Part shown: positions 36,147-44,755 of the stretch, one piece after another | Layout of the letters: every line of letters begins with the position of its first letter | Position numbering within the stretch: position 1 is the stretch's first letter | Assembly (NCBI GenBank): GCA_023898785.1 | Contig: CP060239.1 | Span: 1,798,001-1,862,000, forward strand | DNA length: 64,000 bases | Origin: Rhodospirillales bacterium | Lineage (GTDB): Bacteria > Pseudomonadota > Alphaproteobacteria > Micavibrionales > Micavibrionaceae | Direction of reading: 5' to 3' | Translations under genes and position numbers: made by a program | The notes under the pieces: generated by a model | What the model was told of the DNA's origin: nothing | Database searches by the model: none | Seen by the model: the letters and a program-made list of their open reading frames with translations, nothing else

Positions 36147-36824
36147 TTAGAGCTTTAAACGCTCTTTGGCCAGAGACACAGCTTTTTCAAGCATTTCACC
36201 GGCATTAAGATCGGAAGAATCTATAATGATTGCATCATCTGCCGGTTTCATCGGAGCGGCCTTACGGTCAGCGTCACGCGCGTCTCTTTCACGCATATCC
36301 TTCAAAACGGCCCCATATGTAGCGGCAATCCCGCGCGATTGCAACTCTTTTAAGCGTCTTTTTGCGCGGATCTCGACATTGGCGGTGATGAAGAGTTTGA
36401 GCGGGGCATCTGGAACGATGATTGTGCCGATATCGCGGCCGTCTAAAATAGCGCCGTTATAGCCTTTGCCGGGGTTTTCAGCAAAGTCGGTCTGAATATT
36501 TTTGAGGACTTCACGTACGCGCGGGTGGGCTGCAACGATGGAGGCTTGCTGGCCGATTTGATCTGTGCGCAGGGCTGGATTATCGAGCACATCGGATGGG
36601 CTAGCGGCATTGGCAATCTTTTGAGCAAGGATTTGCGCGCCGTCGCGGGCATCGTTTTCGTCTTGCGCACTGAGGCCTGCGTCGTGAACTTCTAACGCGG
36701 TAGCGCGGTAGAGTGCGCCGGTATCCATATGGGCAAAGCCGAGACGGGCGGCAAGGCTGCGGGCCAATGTGCCTTTTCCACTGGCTGCAGGGCCGTCGAT
36801 GGCGATGATGTTTTTACTCATCAC
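36147..36824 (-). CDS. cmk: Cytidylate kinase
   Basis: The 225-residue kinase phosphorylates CMP and dCMP with ATP. The P-loop is IDGPAASGKGTLA (8-20), followed by the substrate segment MDTGALYR and the later LDGRDIGTII. Its ATG overlaps the aroA stop by four bases. aroA-cmk-rpsA is a common proteobacterial order. Confidence 0.97.
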   Translation of the reverse strand: MMSKNIIAIDGPAASGKGTLARSLAARLGFAHMDTGALYRATALEVHDAGLSAQDENDARDGAQILAQKIANAASPSDVLDNPALRTDQIGQQASIVAAHPRVREVLKNIQTDFAENPGKGYNGAILDGRDIGTIIVPDAPLKLFITANVEIRAKRRLKELQSRGIAATYGAVLKDMRERDARDADRKAAPMKPADDAIIIDSSDLNAGEMLEKAVSLAKERLKL

Positions 36825-38149
36825 AGGACCTTAATATCGCAGCCGAGTTCGTTCATGAGTTTGACGAAGTTCGGGAAGCTGGTCGCTATGGGGGTGCCGT
36901 CGTCGATGGAGATGGGCTCATCGGTGACGCTGCCCAGAACGAGGAAACTCATCGCGATGCGGTGATCAAGGGCGGTTTGAATGGTTGCCCCGCCTTTGGG
37001 CGGTTTGCCGGTTCCATGAATAGTGAGCCAGTCTTCACCCATTTCAAGGTTTACACCGCAGGTTTTTAAACCCTCGGCGACCATGAGCAGGCGATCGCTT
37101 TCCTTGACGCGCAGCTCGGCCAGCCCGGTCATTTTCGTTGTGCCGTTGGCGCAGCTGGCTGCCATAGCGAGAATAGGGAATTCGTCAATCATTGACGGGA
37201 CGCGGGCCGGATCAACATCGATGCCTTTGAGTGCGCCATTGCCGCGCACGATGATATTGGCAACTTCTTCACCGGCCTGAAGACGTTTGTTTTCGAATGT
37301 AATATCGGCGCCCATGTCCTGGAGCGTGAGATACAGGCCGTTACGACGGGTGCTGATCGCGATGTTGGCCAGCGTGATTTCAGAGCCTTCGTGTAGTACG
37401 GCGGCAACGGCCGGAAAAGCGGCGGAGGACGGGTCTGCGGGTACGTCAACTGCGCCGGGCTGGAGTTCTTGCTGGCCGAGAATGCTAATGGCGCTGGCGC
37501 CGTTTTCCAATGTTTCGATTTGTACGTCGATGCCGAAAGCTGTGAGCATTTTTTCGGTGTGATCGCGGGTAGGTTTTTCTTCGATGACCGTGGTGGTACC
37601 ACGCGCATTCAGTCCTGCGAGCAAGATGGCGGATTTGACTTGCGCGCTGGCTACGGGCAAGCGGTATTCGATGGCGAGCGTATCTTCCGGCCCGGTGACG
37701 GTGAGAGGAAGTTTATCGCCATCGGTGGCTTCTATGCCCGCGCCCATCATTTCGAGTGGGGTGATGACGCGCCGCATCGGGCGTTTTGACAGTGAGGCGT
37801 CGCCGGTAAAAGTGGCTTTGATCGGATGACCGCCGACAAGGCCGATGAGCAGGCGCGTGGAGGTGCCTGAATTGCCCATTTCGAGCGGGGCAGCCGGCGT
37901 TTGTAAATTGCCGATGCCTACGCCATAGGTGCGCCACAGACCGTCGGGGCTTTTTTCAATTTTTGCGCCGAGCCCGCGCATGGCTTGGGCGGTGCACAGA
38001 ACGTCTTCCCCTTCAAGCAGGCCGGAAATCATGGTTTCGCCGATGGTCAGTGCGCCAAACATCAGGGCGCGGTGCGATATTGATTTGTCGCCCGGAATGC
38101 GGGGACGACCTGTCAGGATTTTTGTTTTGTGGGAGATCAGTGCGTTCAT
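36821..38149 (-). CDS. aroA: 3-phosphoshikimate 1-carboxyvinyltransferase (EPSP synthase)
   Basis: This 442-residue shikimate-pathway enzyme joins shikimate 3-phosphate and phosphoenolpyruvate. Landmarks are PGDKSISHRALM (about 19-30), the glycine-rich EMGNSGTSTRLLIG (about 90-103), RPMRRVITPL (about 125-134) and the C-terminal DHRIAMSFLVLG. The segment GNSGTSTRL resembles the class II/glyphosate-tolerant type more than the E. coli one, but the class was not settled. It begins the long minus-strand block that includes the trp genes and lies far from pheA at the right end. Confidence 0.97.
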   Translation of the reverse strand: MNALISHKTKILTGRPRIPGDKSISHRALMFGALTIGETMISGLLEGEDVLCTAQAMRGLGAKIEKSPDGLWRTYGVGIGNLQTPAAPLEMGNSGTSTRLLIGLVGGHPIKATFTGDASLSKRPMRRVITPLEMMGAGIEATDGDKLPLTVTGPEDTLAIEYRLPVASAQVKSAILLAGLNARGTTTVIEEKPTRDHTEKMLTAFGIDVQIETLENGASAISILGQQELQPGAVDVPADPSSAAFPAVAAVLHEGSEITLANIAISTRRNGLYLTLQDMGADITFENKRLQAGEEVANIIVRGNGALKGIDVDPARVPSMIDEFPILAMAASCANGTTKMTGLAELRVKESDRLLMVAEGLKTCGVNLEMGEDWLTIHGTGKPPKGGATIQTALDHRIAMSFLVLGSVTDEPISIDDGTPIATSFPNFVKLMNELGCDIKVL

Positions 38150-38204
38150 GCGCTTACAGATACAGGTTCAGGGCGCTTGATTCAACCGTATTTCTTGACG
38201 GGCT

Positions 38205-40397
38205 CTAATCGACAGGGTTGAGATCGTTTTTGTAGTTTTTTGCAAAGTGTAAGAAGTCTTTTGCCGGAACAGGGCGAGAATAGCGGAAGCCCTGGACTTC
38301 GTCACAGCCTTCCTTGATAAGGAAGGCTTCGTGATCTATCGTTTCTACGCCTTCGGCGATAACTTTCAGGTTTAGTGCGTGGCCCAGGGCAATGATGGTG
38401 CGTGCGATGGAAGCATCATCCTGGTCATTCAGGGCATTGCGGATAAAGCTTTGGTCGATTTTGAGGCGGTCGATCGGGAACTGACGCAGATATGACAGGG
38501 AAGAATAACCGGTGCCAAAATCATCAATGGCAAGCTCTACGCCAATGGCATGAAGATTTTGCAGCGTTTGGATTGTATGAGAAATATCGTCCATAAAGAC
38601 GCTTTCTGTGACTTCCAGTTCAACTTTGTGGGCATCGATGCCCACTTCAGAGATTGTTTTTTGTGTGAAGGCGCAGATGTCGCTTTGTGAGAATTGGTGC
38701 GCTGAAACGTTGATGGCAATGCGGATGTCGATACCATGTTCGTCTTTCCAGCTTTTTGCCATTTTGCAAGCTGTGAGCATGACCCATTCGCCGATCGGGA
38801 CGATGAGGCCTGATTGTTCGGCCACGGGGATGAAGTCTGCGGGGGAAATAAAAGTTCCGCCTTCTTTAGAATTGTCGGGTTTGAACCAACGCAGCAGTGC
38901 TTCGGCGCCGATGATTTCACCTGAGCGCAGGTCAATCTGGGGTTGGTAATAGAGTTCGAGTTGATCATGTTCCATGGCATCGCGCAGATTGCGCAGCATT
39001 TGGAAACGGGCCTGCACGGCGCGGTCGAAATCTTCGGAATATTCCTTGATAGTGTCGCGGCCTTCTTCTTTGGCACGGTTGAGTGCGATGTCGGCATTTT
39101 TCAAGACTTGATCTGGATCAATGGCATCATCCGGGAATGTTGCAACGCCAATAGAAGCGCGGACCTGGAAGGATTCGTTGAAAACCTTGAAAGGCTCGGA
39201 GCGGATGACGTGCCAGACTTTTTCAGCGACAGCACGTGATGAGCTGATTTCAGTTGAGAGCGGCATCATTATTACATATTCGTCCTCGCCGGATTTTGAA
39301 ACTACAGCGCTTTCGGGCATTGCAGAGCGCAGGCGGCGGGCAACGCTGCGTAGAATTGCATCGCCAATGTTGTGACCCATGGAATCGTTAATATCTTTAA
39401 AATGGTCCAAATCAACTGTGACAACGGCAAAGCGTTCGGCACTGCCATCTTGTTTTTGGCGGGCCTGTTCGTTGAGTGTTTGGACAAAGAGAGTTCGGTT
39501 TGGCAGACCTGTAAGCGTGTCGTAATATGCCAGTTTGTGAATTTTATCCTCGGCGGCGCTTTTGATGCGCGTGAGATTTTCGGCATTTTGATGGATGAGT
39601 TTTTGTGTGAGCTCAATGGCGCTGCCGATTTCATCACGGTTATCAAACGGGGATTTCGGAATATCTGGCTCTTCCGGTGCTTTAAAGGCGGCGAGCAAGT
39701 TGCTGCGCATGAAGAGCATAGGTTCCAGCAACCAGTGTCCCAGAGCAATCATCAATACGGTTGTGACGAAGAGCGACATGATCAGCATGATTTTAATGGT
39801 ATCGGTGATGAAGTAGGCGATTTGCTCCTGTACAGAATCGGCATCTATTTTTATGGCGATATAGTAGGGTCGTTTGAGGTCTGCCGCATTGAGAACGATC
39901 TCATACAACCCTATGTCAGGCATGTATTTAGAATGCCCGCGCGCTGTCATGTGTTCTTTTTTGATGCTTGGTGCAGCTCCATAGGAGGCAATAGACTCAT
40001 TTTGGTATGAATATATGCTTATGCCTTTGACGTTGCTGATAATCATAAAGCGTGCAGCTTGTTCGCTGGTGAAAGGTGCTTCGTTGTACCCTGCTGACGG
40101 GTTAATCATTGCGGCGATTGCAGTGCTGTTTGTTTCTTTGAGGTCGTCAAGCAGGCGTTGCCGGAAGGCCGGCACAGTCCCGAAATTCATGATCATGGTT
40201 TGTACCAGCAGAATGGTCATGAACACGGCTGCGGCGATACGCCAGCTTAGCCTGCTTTTCCAGATTTGGCTGGAAGAAGATGTCAGGGCGCGGTTTAGTC
40301 TTTTGGGCTTATCGTGTCGTTTTGGGCTCAACTTTTTGTTACTCGTGGTTTTGTTTGAGGTTCTAAGGAAACTTGTTTTTGTGTTTGTAGGTAACAT
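38205..40397 (-). CDS. Membrane-bound GGDEF-EAL cyclic-di-GMP protein with variant GGDEF
   Basis: This 730-residue protein has a basic N-terminus, a span at about 51-72, a periplasmic sensor region to about 200, a second span at about 201-224 and a linker. A GGDEF domain (about 287-455) and an EAL domain (about 465-720) follow. The cyclase signature reads GEDEY (370-374) instead of GGDEF, so synthesis is doubtful. The phosphodiesterase domain keeps EALLRW (499-504), NVSAHQFS, ELEVTES, DDFGTGYSSL and KIDQSFI, so degradation of cyclic-di-GMP is likely, perhaps with GTP sensing by the first domain. It could control attachment, including the large adhesin, but that is inference. Confidence 0.93.
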   Translation of the reverse strand: MLPTNTKTSFLRTSNKTTSNKKLSPKRHDKPKRLNRALTSSSSQIWKSRLSWRIAAAVFMTILLVQTMIMNFGTVPAFRQRLLDDLKETNSTAIAAMINPSAGYNEAPFTSEQAARFMIISNVKGISIYSYQNESIASYGAAPSIKKEHMTARGHSKYMPDIGLYEIVLNAADLKRPYYIAIKIDADSVQEQIAYFITDTIKIMLIMSLFVTTVLMIALGHWLLEPMLFMRSNLLAAFKAPEEPDIPKSPFDNRDEIGSAIELTQKLIHQNAENLTRIKSAAEDKIHKLAYYDTLTGLPNRTLFVQTLNEQARQKQDGSAERFAVVTVDLDHFKDINDSMGHNIGDAILRSVARRLRSAMPESAVVSKSGEDEYVIMMPLSTEISSSRAVAEKVWHVIRSEPFKVFNESFQVRASIGVATFPDDAIDPDQVLKNADIALNRAKEEGRDTIKEYSEDFDRAVQARFQMLRNLRDAMEHDQLELYYQPQIDLRSGEIIGAEALLRWFKPDNSKEGGTFISPADFIPVAEQSGLIVPIGEWVMLTACKMAKSWKDEHGIDIRIAINVSAHQFSQSDICAFTQKTISEVGIDAHKVELEVTESVFMDDISHTIQTLQNLHAIGVELAIDDFGTGYSSLSYLRQFPIDRLKIDQSFIRNALNDQDDASIARTIIALGHALNLKVIAEGVETIDHEAFLIKEGCDEVQGFRYSRPVPAKDFLHFAKNYKNDLNPVD

Positions 40398-40565
40398 CCA
40401 GACCTAAACATTCTACATTGGCTTTAACGCAGGAAAAAGCGAATTTATCTATTATTTTGTTAATATGGAATTCTACGATTCTTTAGCTGTCTATAATTCT
40501 AAGAGGAAAAACTTAAAAACGTCTTTATTTTTGTGATTTTAGTCTAATTGAGAATTGTATTTTCC

Positions 40566-41759
40566 TTAAATTTTTTGGGCATGTAACATAGTTTTTGTGC
40601 CGTTCGCAAGCGTACAGGCAAAAAGATAATCTTGTCCTCCATCTTTGATTTTGAGTTTTTTACGCAGGGTTGGGGCGTTTATCGGGAAATTGCGGACGGT
40701 TATATGCGCTTGTTTTAATGGTATTTTTTCAGCTTTTGGCGGATACTGGCCGATGATTTCGAAACTGCGGCCAGGGAAATCCGCAACCCATTCATCGGAG
40801 GTGTAGAGATGAGTTTGGGGCGCGAGTTTATGAACGGCGTATTTTGGGGCGATCATGTTAAATCCGCCGCTTTTTTGAAAGGCGGGTCCGGGTTCGTAAA
40901 GATAGGATAAGGGTTGTGAAAGTGGGGCCCGGCAGGTTTTTTCTTCTTCTTGCGTAAAGCGCATTTCATATAAAGGATTTCCACTGTCATCAAGGCTTAC
41001 GGCGATGATTGCCGGCATGGTTTTTGTATTGTTGTTTAGGATAAACAACACTTCTTTGCATTCGCTGCGCCATTGGATGCAATGGACTTCGCGAGCAGAT
41101 GCGCCGGTAGATTCAAGGGTGGCGATGCCTTGTGTGATGTCGAGCATGGGTGAAGTTTTGACGATTACGGTTCGGGTTTTTTCCAGCAGATTGGGGAGCA
41201 GCGACAAAATGTTGGGTGCACAGTCTTCAAACCGGTACTTACCTTTTTGATTGGAATCACGGCGCTGGGGGTCAATGAGCGCGACATCAAGCGGCGGCAT
41301 GGTTTTGATAAAGTTTTCGGCGCTGGTATTGATAATTTCGACCGGGACGCTGCTGAGTAGGGTTAAATTGTGTGCGAGCAGACTTGCGGCGCTCTTGTCT
41401 TTTTCGATGCAAGTGCCGTTTGTGAAATGCTCGGTGAACGCGCAGGTGTCGATGCCGCAGCCGCCAGTGAGATCAACAAAATTTTGTCCCTGGATCAGTC
41501 CGGCTTTATAGCGCGCCGTTGCGGCAGAAGAGGCTTGTTCGAGTAAATCCGGCGGCGGGAAGATGATGTTCTTATGGTGAGTAAGCCAGAGCGGGATTTT
41601 TTGCCGGGCTTTTTGGCGGGATTTGATTTGGTCGAGAATCAGCTTGTAGTCCCAATCGGCAACGGGAGGTTTTTTTAGCGCGAGCGCGGCGATATCGTCT
41701 TTTTCATGCGCGGTGATGAATTCTTGAATATCGGGGTTTAAAAGGCTTTGCCAAGACAT
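40566..41759 (-). CDS. THUMP-like-domain class I SAM methyltransferase
   Basis: The 397-residue protein has a SAM-binding motif FVDLTGGCGIDTCAF (about 94-108), an acidic strand end CIEKDKSAA, and DVALIDPQRRD (about 157-167) in the position of the methyltransferase motif IV. The C-terminal part, containing KYAVHKLAPQTHLY and HITVRNFP, resembles the THUMP-like domain found with such methyltransferases, best known from Bacteroidota. RNA is the likely substrate. It is divergent from pyrC with only 24 bases between the start codons. Confidence 0.8.
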   Translation of the reverse strand: MSWQSLLNPDIQEFITAHEKDDIAALALKKPPVADWDYKLILDQIKSRQKARQKIPLWLTHHKNIIFPPPDLLEQASSAATARYKAGLIQGQNFVDLTGGCGIDTCAFTEHFTNGTCIEKDKSAASLLAHNLTLLSSVPVEIINTSAENFIKTMPPLDVALIDPQRRDSNQKGKYRFEDCAPNILSLLPNLLEKTRTVIVKTSPMLDITQGIATLESTGASAREVHCIQWRSECKEVLFILNNNTKTMPAIIAVSLDDSGNPLYEMRFTQEEEKTCRAPLSQPLSYLYEPGPAFQKSGGFNMIAPKYAVHKLAPQTHLYTSDEWVADFPGRSFEIIGQYPPKAEKIPLKQAHITVRNFPINAPTLRKKLKIKDGGQDYLFACTLANGTKTMLHAQKI

Positions 41760-41783
41760 GGTTGTTAGGGTAAATCATTAGTC

Positions 41784-42878
41784 ATGAAAATGACATTCCC
41801 GAAATGGTATGATTTGCACGTACATTTGCGTCAGGATCCGTTAGTTGGGCCGATTGTTCAATCTCAGATTGATATGGGCTGTTGCGGCGTTTTGGCGATG
41901 CCTAATACCAAACCGCCGGTGGCCAAGGTTTTTCGTGATGATCCGCTGGATTACTGGTGCATTGAAGATTATGTCGATTTGATTAAAAAATCCGGAGGGG
42001 ATGCATTTCAGGATATACTCGTGCCGCTGTATCTGACCAAAGATACGATGCCGGAAATGATTGAGAAAGGCACGAAGGCGGATGTGCTTAGGGCGTGTAA
42101 ATATTATCCGCCGCATGGGACGACGGGTGCGGATTTTGGTTATCCGTTTATGAATTTCTTTGACAATGGCGTGTTTGAAGCGATGCAAGACTATGGCGTT
42201 GTTCTGTGCGTTCATGGTGAAGAGCATCACATGAGGGGCGAGGATTATTTTGCTGCGGGGACGAATGCGGAGGATTTCTTTTATCGTGAGCGGATGCCCA
42301 AGCTTGTAGAGGCTTTCCCAGACTTAAAAGTTGCGTGTGAGCACGTGACGACGGCCACAGCTGTGGCTTTTGTACAAGGTGCGGGGGTGAATGTTGCAGC
42401 CTCAATTACGCCGCAGCATTTGCTTTATACGGTCGGGCATTTGCTGCAGGGGCTTAAATATCATCTATATTGTTTGCCGTTGCTTAAATTTGAAGAAGAC
42501 CGCGCTGCGCTTCGGGCGGCGGCGGTCGATCCGGCTAATGCTAAATTTTATGCCGGAACGGATAGCGCGCCGCATACGACCAAGGCTACGGATTGTGGCT
42601 GCGCGGCGGGATGTTTTACCGGGGCCATCGCGCCGCAGCTTTATGCAATGGCGTTTGAAGAGGCGGGGGTGAATTTGGAAACAAAGGCCGGGCAAAAGGT
42701 GTTTGAAGCGTTTTTATGTCGTAATGGCCCTGCGTTTTACGAGCTTGCGGCTGCGAAAGAGACATTCACTCTTGAAAAAGCGTTTCAGCCGGTGGAAATG
42801 CTCGAAACACCCGAGGGGACGATTACGCCGTTGCCGCTGGGTTTGAAACAAGATGGTTTGCCCTGGCGGATATCGTAA
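41784..42878 (+). CDS. pyrC: Dihydroorotase, homodimeric (class II) type
   Basis: This 364-residue zinc amidohydrolase cyclises carbamoyl aspartate to dihydroorotate in pyrimidine synthesis. The metal ligands are DLHVHLRQ (10-17; HxH), the carboxylated Lys of CKYYPPHGTT (about 105-114), the His residues in CVHGEEHH and CEHVTTA, and the Asp in AGTDSAPHTT (about 259-268). The match to E. coli-type PyrC is end to end. Start codons of this gene and the methyltransferase are back to back, so their promoters must overlap each other's coding ends. Confidence 0.96.
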   Translation: MKMTFPKWYDLHVHLRQDPLVGPIVQSQIDMGCCGVLAMPNTKPPVAKVFRDDPLDYWCIEDYVDLIKKSGGDAFQDILVPLYLTKDTMPEMIEKGTKADVLRACKYYPPHGTTGADFGYPFMNFFDNGVFEAMQDYGVVLCVHGEEHHMRGEDYFAAGTNAEDFFYRERMPKLVEAFPDLKVACEHVTTATAVAFVQGAGVNVAASITPQHLLYTVGHLLQGLKYHLYCLPLLKFEEDRAALRAAAVDPANAKFYAGTDSAPHTTKATDCGCAAGCFTGAIAPQLYAMAFEEAGVNLETKAGQKVFEAFLCRNGPAFYELAAAKETFTLEKAFQPVEMLETPEGTITPLPLGLKQDGLPWRIS

Positions 42879-42978
42879 CTCCGTAATATATATACAGAAA
42901 ATTAAGGCTTTTTCCTTAAAATTGATGGTGGGAGTATAAAAAACGTCCGCAATTGGGCGTGGGCAAGGGTGAAGGGCG

Positions 42979-43884
42979 ATGGAACTGATACGGGGTAGTA
43001 CTGAACATTATTTCATGAAAGTACTGGATGATTTGAAAGGGCAGCCAACTCATTGGTATGGTTTGCATTTTTGTTTGTCCAAAATATTGGATCATACGGA
43101 TCTTGTTTCTGATATTACTATGATGGCACAAAAAATTGATGCTGCCCGGGCGCGTAGTGACGTATTTGCCGATGAGTTGTATGGCGTTTTGAAGGATTAT
43201 TTCAAGGGTTCACTTTGCGTTTTTGAAGATTTGGATGTTTTTGCCCTGGTGCAGGTGCGCGATAAGATGGATATAAAACATCTTGATGAAGCTTTTAATA
43301 AGATGAAAGCAAAGTTACCTAAAGGCTATGCGGGTATGGACGGGTTGGCCAATCAGCTGCGCAATTATCAAAAGTTTGCCGATGAAAAAGTTTTGAGCGC
43401 GCGTAAGTTTGAGGCTTATCAGGCTATGGCCGACAAGCACAAAATTTCCAGCATTCAAGTGCGGCGTAAGCGCCGGGAATCGCCGCTTGTTATGGTTGTA
43501 GAAGATGACCGTTTTACAGCGCATTACGCTTCAATGATTTTGAGCACGGATTTTGATCTGATTGTTTGTAAAGACGGTGAAGAGGCTGTGCAGGCTTATA
43601 TTGAACATGCACCGGATATTGTGTTTTTGGACATTCACTTGCCCGGTATGAGCGGGCATGATGTGTTGCAATCACTTCATGCAGTTGATCCACAAGGGTT
43701 TGTGGTGATGTTGAGCGTGGATACAGTGCGGGATAATATTGTGCGGGCCAGCCAGATGGGGGCACGTAATTTTGTCAAGAAGCCGTTTACCAAAGAGCGC
43801 TTGATTGAAATTGTTAAAAACTCACCTTACGTGCGTGAGTTGACGCGCAGTGACCGGGCGGGCAGTGAAACGATGTTCCATTAA
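42979..43884 (+). CDS. Response regulator with unknown N-terminal helical domain
   Basis: The 301-residue protein ends in a CheY-like receiver (about 168-290) with the acidic pair E175/D176, phosphoacceptor D218 (VFLDIHLPG), Ser246 and Lys268 (VKKPF). The first 160 residues are helical and resemble no family I know; they include RSDVFADELYGVLKDYF and MDGLANQLRNYQKFADEK. A linker rich in basic residues (VRRKRRES) joins the two. Placing an effector domain before the receiver is less common than after it. It stands alone, between pyrC and a repeat, without a cognate kinase. Confidence 0.85.
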   Translation: MELIRGSTEHYFMKVLDDLKGQPTHWYGLHFCLSKILDHTDLVSDITMMAQKIDAARARSDVFADELYGVLKDYFKGSLCVFEDLDVFALVQVRDKMDIKHLDEAFNKMKAKLPKGYAGMDGLANQLRNYQKFADEKVLSARKFEAYQAMADKHKISSIQVRRKRRESPLVMVVEDDRFTAHYASMILSTDFDLIVCKDGEEAVQAYIEHAPDIVFLDIHLPGMSGHDVLQSLHAVDPQGFVVMLSVDTVRDNIVRASQMGARNFVKKPFTKERLIEIVKNSPYVRELTRSDRAGSETMFH

Positions 43885-43899
43885 AACGATGGCAGTTTT

Positions 43900-44059
43900 A
43901 ATCTCTCTCAGGTTTAATTCCTTGCCGCTTGCGGCGTAATCGTCATCGCGAGCGCAGCAAAGCGATCCAGCGCCACAAGAATAAATTCTGGATTGCTTCA
44001 CCGCCTTTGGCGGTTCGCAATGACGTGATACCTCGCCTCTTGGGGTGGGGGTGTTCATT
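43900..44059. repeat. Dispersed 160-bp palindromic repeat, copy 2
   Basis: This is the second copy of the element at 18330-18489, in the same orientation and about 90% identical, with the same nested palindromes. Again it lies exactly between two convergent genes (the response regulator and folE), so it may work as a bidirectional transcription end. Confidence 0.9.
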
Positions 44060-44069
44060 TCTTCCGAGG

Positions 44070-44672
44070 TTAGTTTTTGTCTATCATGCGCAGGAAACGA
44101 GTCTGAACGGCTTCTTCTTTAAATTTTCCAGTGAATGTTGATGTTACGGTTGAGGATTGGCGTTTTTTGACGCCGCGGATCGACATGCACTGGTGGTCAG
44201 CATCGATGTAGACGGCGACGCCTTTTGGTTTGAGGGTGGTTTCGATACATTCTGCGATTCCGCTGGTCATGTTTTCCTGGGAGATAAGGCGGCTGGAGAG
44301 TATATCGACGATGCGCGCGAGTTTGGAGATGCCGACAACTTTTTCATCCGGCCAGTAGGCGACGTGTGCCACGCCGTTAATCGGCACCATGTGGTGTTCA
44401 CAGTGTGAGGTGAATTCTATATCTTTGACCAGAACTATGTCGTCAAAGCCTTCAATATCCTCAAAGGTTTTGGAGAGTTCTTTGGCCGGGTTCTGGTTGT
44501 AGCCTTCGAAAAATTCGTCATAGGCGCGTACAACACGCGCTGGTGTTTCGATTAGTCCTTCGCGCGCAGGGTCTTCGCCGATATAGCGCAGGAGTATTCT
44601 GATCGCTTCTTCTGCTTCTTCGCGGCTTGGTTTTTTGTCGCTGCCTATTTCGACAATTTTGGATGAAACCAT
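44070..44672 (-). CDS. folE: GTP cyclohydrolase I
   Basis: The 200-residue enzyme turns GTP into 7,8-dihydroneopterin triphosphate, the first step of folate synthesis. The zinc Cys/His lie in SHCEHHMVPI (about 88-97) and the second Cys in QCMSIRGVKK. VVGISKLARIV is the conserved core. The length is normal. folC, which acts later in folate metabolism, is in the window at 27007 but in a separate operon. Confidence 0.97.
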   Translation of the reverse strand: MVSSKIVEIGSDKKPSREEAEEAIRILLRYIGEDPAREGLIETPARVVRAYDEFFEGYNQNPAKELSKTFEDIEGFDDIVLVKDIEFTSHCEHHMVPINGVAHVAYWPDEKVVGISKLARIVDILSSRLISQENMTSGIAECIETTLKPKGVAVYIDADHQCMSIRGVKKRQSSTVTSTFTGKFKEEAVQTRFLRMIDKN

Positions 44673-44755
44673 TTGAAAAATCCTTATGTTTGTTGTCTTC
44701 TAGCGTCTTAGCGCTGGATTTTCCAGTAAAAAACACACAAAAAGTAGAATTAGCT

